This document shows, piece after piece, positions 1 to 4,797 of a stretch of 5,416 nt of DNA (position 1 is the stretch's first letter; each line of letters opens with the position of its first letter). A program made the translations under genes and the position numbers. The DNA is from an uncultured Hungatella sp. (GTDB lineage Bacteria; Bacillota; Clostridia; Lachnospirales; Lachnospiraceae): NCBI GenBank assembly GCA_959018155.1, contig CAUEKH010000202.1, positions 1 to 5,416 on the forward strand. The letters run 5' to 3'. The notes beneath the pieces are model-generated. The model made no database searches. It was not told the origin of the DNA and saw only the letters and a program-made list of their open reading frames with translations.

Positions 1-21
1 TGAGAAAATAGGAGAACTGGA

Positions 22-789
22 ATGACAGAAGATTTGAATACAAAGGATACGGCAGCGGAAAGTTCCGTGATTGAAGGAAGAAATGCAGTGCTGGAGGCAT
101 TTCGCGCCGGAAAGACCATTGATAAGCTGTTTGTGCAGGAAGGCTGCAAGGATGGCCCCGTTTCCACAATTGTGAGAGAAGCGAAGAAGCGGGACACGAT
201 TATCAATTTCGTTTCTAGGGAGCGGCTGGATCAGATTTCTGAGGGCGGCCGCCATCAGGGAGTGATCGCGTATGCGGCCGCCTACGAGTATGCCGAGGTG
301 GAAGATATTTTAAAGAACGCCGAGGAGAAGGGGGAACCGCCGTTCATCTTCCTTTTAGATGGAATTGAGGATCCTCATAATCTGGGGGCGATCATCAGAA
401 CGGCCAATCTGGCCGGCGCCCACGGGGTTATTATTCCGAAGCGCAGGGCAGCGGGGCTCACGGCGACCGTGGCCAAAACGTCGGCAGGCGCGCTGAATTA
501 CACGCCGGTGGCCAAGGTGACGAATCTGGCGGCCACCATCGAGGAACTGAAGGAAAAGGGCCTCTGGTTCGTCTGTGCCGATATGGACGGGGAACTGATG
601 TACCGCCTGAATTTAAAGGGGCCTATCGGTCTTGTAATCGGAAATGAAGGGGACGGTGTCGGCCGTCTCGTGAAGGAAAAATGTGATATGACGGCTTCCA
701 TTCCCATGAAGGGTGATATAGATTCTTTAAATGCCTCTGTGGCAGCGGGCGTTCTGGCCTATGAGATTGTGAGACAGAGGCTTGGATAA
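22..789 (+). CDS. rlmB: 23S rRNA (guanosine-2'-O-)-methyltransferase RlmB, TrmH/SpoU family
   Basis: Cytoplasmic SAM-dependent enzyme; the family methylates the 2'-O of a guanosine in the peptidyl-transferase region of 23S rRNA (G2251 in E. coli numbering). The 255-residue length is normal. An N-terminal L30e-like substrate-binding domain spans about residues 17-95 (begins GRNAVLEAF). The SpoU methylase domain follows from about 108. Motif 1 is D113-G-I-E-D-P-H-N120 with R126 in IIRTA, motif 2 is G207-N-E-G, and motif 3 is I227-P-M-K-G followed by D234-S-L-N237-A-S-V-A-A-G. Together these make the trefoil-knot SAM site, and all key residues are present. The first 15 residues are a polar leader. 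The ATG at 22 has GGAGA at 11-15, six bases upstream. In Clostridia rlmB often follows mrnC (Mini-RNase III); the TGA at 1-3 could end such a gene, but this cannot be verified here. Paralogous TrmH-family enzymes are the only serious alternative. Confidence 0.95.
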   Translation: MTEDLNTKDTAAESSVIEGRNAVLEAFRAGKTIDKLFVQEGCKDGPVSTIVREAKKRDTIINFVSRERLDQISEGGRHQGVIAYAAAYEYAEVEDILKNAEEKGEPPFIFLLDGIEDPHNLGAIIRTANLAGAHGVIIPKRRAAGLTATVAKTSAGALNYTPVAKVTNLAATIEELKEKGLWFVCADMDGELMYRLNLKGPIGLVIGNEGDGVGRLVKEKCDMTASIPMKGDIDSLNASVAAGVLAYEIVRQRLG

Positions 790-832
790 TGGAAATGAGC
801 AGTCGGTGAACTGAGAAAATGGAGATGATGGA

Positions 833-1888
833 ATGAGAAAGGGTAAGACAGCCGCTCTGGTGCTCTGTGCGTTGATTGCGGTTTCAGCCGGCGGCTGCGC
901 CGGTCAGAAGCCGGAAAATGCGGTGTCAGCGGCAGCAGAAGCAGAAGAGACGGTTGACGTAAGCTTTACTGAGACAGAAGCAGTGGCAGAGAACACCCAA
1001 CTAACCGGGACAGTCGGGGAGACAGCCGCCGTGGTGATGGTGGAGGATGAGAAAGTGCCTCTCTATGCCAAGCCTGCCGGAAGCAATGTCAGGACCCCTG
1101 TGGCTTCCGGAACAACAACGTATGGGAACAGCACGGTTACCATTGATGCCTCCAACATTTCCCAGGGCTACGTGATGGTTCAGTATACCGGGGGAAGTTC
1201 CAAAATAAAGGTGCAGGTGATCAAGAATGGCGGGGAGACGTACACGTACGATTTAAATGCCCGTTCCGCTTATGAGGTGTTCCCGTTCTCAGAGGGAAAT
1301 GGTTCCTATACCGTGCGCCTTTTGGAGCAGGTGAACGGCAATCAGTATGCGATCAATTTCAGCAAAGATTTAACGGTGACGCTTGCTGATGAATTTGCGC
1401 CATTTTTATATCCAAACCAGTATGTGAATTTTACAGCCGACAGCAGCGTGGTGCAGAAGGGGGCCGAGGTGGCGGCTTCTGCCACTGACGCGATCGGTGT
1501 GGTAACCGCGATCTACAACTATGTGGTAACGAATTTCACCTACGATACGGCGAAGGCAAACTCGGTACAGTCCGGTTATCTTCCAAACTGTGATACGGTA
1601 CTGGCGCAGAAGACCGGGATCTGCTTCGATTACGCGGCAGTCATGACGGCTATGCTGCGCTCTCAGGATATTCCGACGAAGCTGGTGGTCGGTTATACGG
1701 GAAGCCTGTACCATGCGTGGATTAACGTCTACATTGACGGTCAGGGCTGGGTAGATAATATCATCTATTTTGACGGCCACGACTGGAAACTGATGGATCC
1801 CACATTTGCCTCATCAGGCGGAAATGATCCGGAAATCCAGAAATACATTACAAACAGCTCGAATTATAAGGCAAAATATTCTTACTAA
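833..1888 (+). CDS. Transglutaminase-like domain lipoprotein
   Basis: Predicted exported lipoprotein of 351 residues. The N-terminus has basic residues (MRKGK), a hydrophobic core (7-19) and a lipobox-like SAGGC ending at C22, implying lipid anchoring on the outer membrane face. Residues 23-60 are an Ala/Glu/Thr-rich linker. Residues about 97-200 look like a beta-rich sandwich with alternating hydrophobics and many Thr, Val and Tyr. The C-terminal part is a transglutaminase-core domain with a likely triad of C264 (in GICFDYA), H294 (in YHAWINVY) and D322 (in LMDPTF). In this superfamily the fold serves as cross-linking enzyme or cysteine protease; the substrate here is unknown. The H-to-D interval of 28 residues is longer than the roughly 15 of many members, owing to an inserted aromatic stretch (NIIYFDGHDW). 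The ATG at 833 has GGAGA at 821-825, seven bases upstream. It lies 43 bases after rlmB and 45 before gspF with no terminator seen, so it may be cotranscribed with either. Confidence 0.88.
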   Translation: MRKGKTAALVLCALIAVSAGGCAGQKPENAVSAAAEAEETVDVSFTETEAVAENTQLTGTVGETAAVVMVEDEKVPLYAKPAGSNVRTPVASGTTTYGNSTVTIDASNISQGYVMVQYTGGSSKIKVQVIKNGGETYTYDLNARSAYEVFPFSEGNGSYTVRLLEQVNGNQYAINFSKDLTVTLADEFAPFLYPNQYVNFTADSSVVQKGAEVAASATDAIGVVTAIYNYVVTNFTYDTAKANSVQSGYLPNCDTVLAQKTGICFDYAAVMTAMLRSQDIPTKLVVGYTGSLYHAWINVYIDGQGWVDNIIYFDGHDWKLMDPTFASSGGNDPEIQKYITNSSNYKAKYSY

Positions 1889-1933
1889 TCTGACAGACAG
1901 CGAAAAATTTCATAATTAAAGGAGAATCGGTCT

Positions 1934-2986
1934 ATGGCTAAGGAAGCGAAAAAACATTATTCCGCTCAGGAATTATCGGCTTTCTGTCTTCAGATTTCAC
2001 TTCTTCTTCGTGCGGCAATCCCTCTTGAAGAGGGATTGTCTGTTATGGCGGAAGATGCAAAGGATGAGGAAGAAAAAAAGAATCTGATACATATGTCGGA
2101 AGATGTGGAACTTGGCAGTCCATTTTCTGTAGTTCTGGAAGAGGCAGGCTGCTACCCCGGTTATGTGATCAAGATGGCAAAGCTGGGGGAGGAGACGGGA
2201 ACTCTCGATCAGATGATGGCCTCCCTCTCCGAGTACTATGAAAAAGAGTACATTCTGATGAAAAATATCAAAAATGCCGTGACGTATCCCATTATCATGA
2301 TTTTCATGCTTTTGGTGGTACTTTTTGTGCTGTTTACGAAGGTCATGCCGATTTTTGAAAATGTCTATGAGCAGCTGGGGGCCCGTTTAAGCCCCGTATC
2401 TCTCACAGCCACGAGGCTGGGCGGTATTTTCTCGGGAATTGCCCTGGCTGCGGGCGTGGTTCTGGCCGTTGTTGCGGCCATTGTCTGGATTCTCGGGCGG
2501 AACGGTAAGAAATTTCTTCCGGTTGAGCGGCTGGCAGTGGCGGTTAAGAGAAAGAGCCGGATTGCCCTGGCTATTGCGAACCGCAGATTTACGTCTGTCC
2601 TGGCCCTCACACTCCACAGCGGCCTGGAACTGGAAAAAGGTATGGAGCTGGCTGCGGAGCTGGTGGAAAATCCCACGGTTGAGGAGAAGATCAAAGCATG
2701 TGGCGAGGAACTGGAGTCAGGGAGCGATTATTACAGCGCGATGAAGAATACGGGGCTGTTTAACGGCTTCCATGTGCAGATGATCAAAGTCGGAGTCAGA
2801 AGCGGCCGTCTCGACAGCGTGATGGAGGAGATTTCAAAAAGCTGCGAGGAGGAGGCGGATACGGCCCTCGACCACATGGTCAACCGGTTTGAGCCTACTA
2901 TGGTTGCGGTTCTGGCCGTGGCGGTCGGACTCATCCTGCTTTCCGTGATGCTGCCGCTCGTGGGCGTGCTGTCCGCGATTGGGTAA
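1934..2986 (+). CDS. Type II secretion / type IV pilus inner-membrane platform protein, GspF/PilC/ComGB family
   Basis: Polytopic membrane protein that in this family sits at the base of the pilus or pseudopilus and couples cytoplasmic ATPases to subunit insertion. Two repeated T2SSF domains are visible. The first covers about residues 12-135 (FCLQISLLLRAAIPLEEGL, then LGEETGTLD at 84-92) and the second about 215-340 (FTSVLALTLHSGLELEKGM, then VGVRSGRLD). Membrane segments lie near 116-135, 166-187 and 320-345, the family's usual three. At 350 residues it lacks the N-terminal extension of proteobacterial GspF (about 400) and resembles ComGB-sized Gram-positive members. The ATG at 1934 has AAAGGAG at 1918-1924 with nine-base spacing. 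The stop overlaps the ribosome binding site of the next gene, suggesting translational coupling. It heads the pilus-like gene set, but no PilB/GspE precedes it. A perfect inverted repeat lies inside the coding region (2016-2038). Confidence 0.93.
   Translation: MAKEAKKHYSAQELSAFCLQISLLLRAAIPLEEGLSVMAEDAKDEEEKKNLIHMSEDVELGSPFSVVLEEAGCYPGYVIKMAKLGEETGTLDQMMASLSEYYEKEYILMKNIKNAVTYPIIMIFMLLVVLFVLFTKVMPIFENVYEQLGARLSPVSLTATRLGGIFSGIALAAGVVLAVVAAIVWILGRNGKKFLPVERLAVAVKRKSRIALAIANRRFTSVLALTLHSGLELEKGMELAAELVENPTVEEKIKACGEELESGSDYYSAMKNTGLFNGFHVQMIKVGVRSGRLDSVMEEISKSCEEEADTALDHMVNRFEPTMVAVLAVAVGLILLSVMLPLVGVLSAIG
2016..2038. repeat. Perfect 11-bp inverted repeat inside gspF
   Basis: CAATCCCTCTT and AAGAGGGATTG flank a single G, so the 23 bases form a perfect palindrome apart from the centre. 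As RNA the realistic hairpin has a 9-bp stem with a 5-base loop (UUGAA), extendable by a G-U and a G-C pair (2015:2039, 2014:2040). It encodes the conserved IPLEEGL segment 83 bases into gspF. There is no U-run after it, so it is not an intrinsic terminator. Confidence 0.75.
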
Positions 2987-2991
2987 GGAGG
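2985..2991 (+). promoter_or_regulatory. Ribosome binding site fixing the start of the next gene at 2997
   Basis: AAGGAGG is a full anti-Shine-Dalgarno match five bases before the ATG at 2997. It overlaps the gspF stop (TAA 2984-2986). A TTG at 2979 in the same frame would place this site inside the coding region and has no ribosome binding site of its own, so 2997 is the better start. Confidence 0.85.
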
Positions 2992-2996
2992 GGCCG

Positions 2997-3353
2997 ATGG
3001 AAAAGTTGAAGGAGAGTCGAAAGCCGAAACGGCGCTTTCGCTGGAAAGAGAGTTTTAAGAGCGTGTCCGGTTATCTCGTCTCGGCGGCAGTATTTGCCGG
3101 TGTGATGGCTCTTTTTGTGTCCGGGATTCTCTCATTTTCCGGGAAGGCGGATGAGCGGGGGGCGCAGACCTTAAAGGATGCGATCCGCCGGGCGTCTGTC
3201 CAGTGCTATGCCATCGAGGGAAGGTATCCTCCCAGTGTTGATTATCTGGAGGAGAATTACGGAATCATGATTGACAGGGACAAGTATGATGTATTTTACA
3301 GCGGTTTTGCTTCGAATATCATGCCTGATATCACAGTCAATCTTCATGAATAG
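2997..3353 (+). CDS. Small single-pass membrane protein, possibly GspG-like pseudopilin without a cleavage motif
   Basis: A 118-residue protein of no certain family. It starts with about 22 very basic residues (KESRKPKRRFRWK), then a membrane helix at about 26-48, then an extracytoplasmic domain of about 70 residues. The topology (basic end inside, domain outside) matches an uncleaved pilin-like protein. After the helix, the amphipathic stretch LKDAIRRASVQCYAIEG leads into R76-YPPSVDYLEENYG. This recalls the GspG/pilin pattern of a helix followed by 'GxYPxsxxxL'. There is no Gly followed by a glutamate at +5 at the membrane entry; G25 precedes YLVSA. It sits between gspF and three further pilin-like genes, 11 bases from gspF (start to preceding stop) and 23 from the next start, so a structural or assembly role in the same machine is likely by context. 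Alternatives are a platform-associated membrane protein (PilN/PilO-like role) or a divergent minor pilin. The reading frame is well supported; the function is not. Confidence 0.8.
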   Translation: MEKLKESRKPKRRFRWKESFKSVSGYLVSAAVFAGVMALFVSGILSFSGKADERGAQTLKDAIRRASVQCYAIEGRYPPSVDYLEENYGIMIDRDKYDVFYSGFASNIMPDITVNLHE

Positions 3354-3376
3354 ACAGAAGAACTGGAGGTGCGCGG

Positions 3377-3868
3377 ATGGGCCGAGGCGGGAATCAAAGG
3401 GGACAGATGGTGAATACGCTGTTTACCATGCTTCTGTTCCTTGTATTTGTGCTCTGTGCGCTGTTTACCGTTCTGATAGGCGGGAAGGTCTATGAGAATA
3501 TCAATGTCAGAACGGAGGCGACGTATCGGGGAGATGTGGCGTTGAGTTATATTGCCAACAAGGTAAGACAGCAGGATACCGCCGGTATGGTGGAACTGAC
3601 CGATGTGGACGGGACTGCGGTGCTGCGCTTAAAACAGATGATCAATGACCGGGTGTACCATACGGATATTTATTACAGGGATGGGAAGCTGTATGAATTG
3701 TTTACTGCGGCAGACAGCGGCCTCGGTGTGAATGACGGAATAGAAATCATGGAATGTGACGAGGTGGTCATGGCCATGGAGGATGGACTGATCCATGTGA
3801 AGACGGAGGGAGGCCAGGGCGGTTCTGTCTGGCTGTCCTTAAGAAGCGGAGGTCGGGCCGATGAATAA
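3377..3868 (+). CDS. DUF4860-like membrane protein, possible GspJ/PilW-like minor pilin
   Basis: A 163-residue protein with a short polar, glycine-rich N-terminus (GRGGNQRG), one membrane helix at about 14-36, and an extracytoplasmic domain. From memory it resembles the DUF4860 family of Clostridia, found beside pilus-type genes; this needs a profile search. After the helix, residues 48-67 include the pattern A-x-S-Y-I-A-N-K-V-R-Q-Q-D, reminiscent of the GspJ/PilW helix in which an alanine-rich segment ends in 'RqxD'. If G9 were a prepilin cleavage site, +5 would be Thr, so the conserved glutamate is missing. The rest is beta-rich with strands such as VYHTDIYYRDGKLYELF. The ATG at 3377 has GGAGG at 3365-3369, seven bases upstream; an in-frame ATG at 3407 has only a poorly spaced AAGGGGA. 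The stop overlaps the next gene by eight bases (ATGAATAA), implying coupled translation. It probably belongs to a minor-pilin complex; biochemical role unknown. Confidence 0.82.
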   Translation: MGRGGNQRGQMVNTLFTMLLFLVFVLCALFTVLIGGKVYENINVRTEATYRGDVALSYIANKVRQQDTAGMVELTDVDGTAVLRLKQMINDRVYHTDIYYRDGKLYELFTAADSGLGVNDGIEIMECDEVVMAMEDGLIHVKTEGGQGGSVWLSLRSGGRADE

Positions 3869-4286
3869 AAAACAGCATTCAGGCGTCTTCATGATGGAGA
3901 TGATTATGGTTGTATTTTTCTTTATTATCTGCGCCAGCATCTGCATTCTCGTATTTGTGCGGGCCGATAAAATGAGCCGGAAGGCGGACGACTTAAATCA
4001 GGCCGTTTTAGCCGCGCAGAGTGTGGCAGAGGTGTGGAAGGCCGAAGGGGAAGCAGGGCTGGAAAAGAGATTTAAAGCCGCTTCCGGTGACGACGGAAGC
4101 TTAACCATGTATTTTGAGAAAAATGGCGAGGTGGCTTCAGCGGAGGCATTTGTCTATCAGGTGACGGTTACGCCGCCAGCGGAGGTTTCTGACAGTCCGG
4201 TTCTGCGCCAGGCGGATATCGGGGTGACACGCGGCGGGGAACCGGTATTTACCTTGTCTGTCAGCGGGCATGGGGAAAAGAAGTGA
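3861..4286 (+). CDS. Type IV prepilin-like protein, GspI/PilV-like minor pseudopilin
   Basis: A 141-residue protein carrying the clearest prepilin signature in the window. The short basic leader MNKKQHSG ends in G8, and the mature part would begin VFMME13, giving glutamate at +5, followed by a long hydrophobic helix to about residue 34. This is the class III signal recognised by prepilin peptidases (cut after Gly, N-terminal methylation). The helix continues into a polar amphipathic part (ADKMSRKADDLNQAVLAAQS) with VAEVWKAEG. This recalls GspI/PilV subunits, in which an alanine-rich segment lies before a small beta domain. The C-terminal ~70 residues are beta-rich (SLTMYFEKNG, FVYQVTVTP, PVFTLSVSG), consistent with a globular pilin head. 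GGAGG at 3848-3852 lies eight bases before the ATG at 3861. It overlaps the previous gene and is followed 13 bases later by the next. Class (I, V or H) is inferred; pilin-like nature is well supported. Confidence 0.87.
   Translation: MNKKQHSGVFMMEMIMVVFFFIICASICILVFVRADKMSRKADDLNQAVLAAQSVAEVWKAEGEAGLEKRFKAASGDDGSLTMYFEKNGEVASAEAFVYQVTVTPPAEVSDSPVLRQADIGVTRGGEPVFTLSVSGHGEKK
4080..4100. repeat. 7-bp inverted repeat inside the GspI/PilV-like gene
   Basis: GCTTCCG at 4080-4086 pairs perfectly with CGGAAGC at 4094-4100, across a 7-base loop (GTGACGA). No U-tract follows. It may be no more than a codon-driven coincidence. Confidence 0.45.
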
Positions 4287-4287
4287 C

Positions 4288-4292
4288 GGAGG
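4288..4292 (+). promoter_or_regulatory. Ribosome binding site selecting a GTG start at 4300
   Basis: GGAGG lies seven bases before GTG 4300, the ideal distance. The in-frame ATG at 4270 has no purine-rich site upstream, would overlap the previous gene by 17 bases, and would place this GGAGG inside the coding region. The GTG start is therefore preferred. Confidence 0.8.
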
Positions 4293-4299
4293 TGGAGAC

Positions 4300-4797
4300 G
4301 TGGCGAAGCAGGAAAATGGTTACAGAGCCAATATTGGCAGTTCATCGCTGATACTGATATTTATTGTCATGTGCCTTGTCACCTTCGGGATGCTCTCCCT
4401 GACATCGGCAAAGAATGACTTAAATTTGGCAGAGCGGAACGCGGACGCGGTGAATGAGTACTACCGGGCCGACCGGGAGGGAGAAGCCTTCTACGGTATG
4501 GTGGCGGAGGCGGTGACGGCGGTGTGCAGCCAGACTGAGGAGGTGACGGAACGGGAGAAGCTTTTGAAAGCGTCTCTCGGAGCGTATTACCGGGAAAATG
4601 ATGAGATTGCGGCCATGGAAACCGACATGAAGAGGGCTCAGGCCCTTCATGTGGAATTGAGACCCGTTCTTACGGGAGAGGGCAGTGTGGAAGTGGCGGA
4701 GTGGAAGGTCATACAGACAGAGGATTATGAAATTGACAATTCCCTGCCGGTATGGACCGGCAGCGGAGATGAAGAGACAGGGAGCAGAAAGCCATGA
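4300..4797 (+). CDS. Pilin-like membrane protein, possible GspK/PilX-like minor pseudopilin
   Basis: With the GTG start at 4300 the protein has 165 residues. A short polar leader (AKQENGYRANIG) ends at G13, followed by SSSLILIFIV and a membrane helix to about residue 36. A long charged helix follows with A44-E-R-N-A48-D-A-V-N-E-Y-Y-R-A-D-R-E-G-E62. GspK and PilX proteins typically show a small-residue mature start without glutamate +5, then a helix with an 'A..N...A..YxAexG' style pattern. The match is suggestive but comes from pattern reading only. Residues 63-140 are helical and acidic, with a final beta-like segment (VEVAEWKVIQTEDYEI). GspK normally carries a large extra domain (over 300 residues in total), so at 165 residues PilX is the closer size match. 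A perfect hairpin (4744-4763) lies near its 3' end. Its stop overlaps the pilT start as ATGA, so translation is probably coupled. Predicted role: tip or minor-pilin partner; an unrelated membrane protein cannot be excluded. Confidence 0.8.
   Translation: MAKQENGYRANIGSSSLILIFIVMCLVTFGMLSLTSAKNDLNLAERNADAVNEYYRADREGEAFYGMVAEAVTAVCSQTEEVTEREKLLKASLGAYYRENDEIAAMETDMKRAQALHVELRPVLTGEGSVEVAEWKVIQTEDYEIDNSLPVWTGSGDEETGSRKP
4744..4763. repeat. Perfect 8-bp hairpin just upstream of pilT
   Basis: CTGCCGGT (4744-4751) and ACCGGCAG (4756-4763) pair perfectly with a 4-base loop ATGG. The stem has six G-C pairs. It lies at the 3' end of the preceding gene, 30 bases before the pilT ATG and 16 bases before its GGGAG site. 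With no U-run following, a terminator is unlikely; an mRNA stability or translation-level element is possible. Confidence 0.7.

Noticed and set aside
790..832. Possible terminator or RNA gene between rlmB and the lipoprotein gene
   Set aside because: Only 43 bases with no stable stem or U-run; it holds just the leader and ribosome binding site.
1406..1780. Antisense open frame of 124 codons opposite the transglutaminase domain
   Set aside because: The + strand frame carries the Cys-His-Asp motifs; the antisense protein shows only shadow composition.
1890..1916. Promoter-like CTGACA ... CATAAT before gspF
   Set aside because: Each box matches 5 of 6 consensus bases, but the spacer is only 15 bases. 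Transcription would start at about 1923, inside the ribosome binding site of gspF, so the message would lack it.
2365..2744. Overlapping open frames on both strands inside gspF
   Set aside because: They are Arg/Trp/Ser-rich off-frame translations of a clear two-domain GspF.
2979..2999. TTG start at 2979 for the small gene after gspF
   Set aside because: It has no ribosome binding site, whereas ATG 2997 has AAGGAGG at ideal distance.
3271..3495. 74-codon + frame spanning two small pilus genes
   Set aside because: It overlaps two better-supported genes with strong ribosome binding sites, and has no site or family signal of its own.
4270..4302. ATG start at 4270 for the GspK/PilX-like gene
   Set aside because: No purine-rich site upstream and a 17-base overlap with the previous gene; GTG 4300 follows a well-spaced GGAGG.
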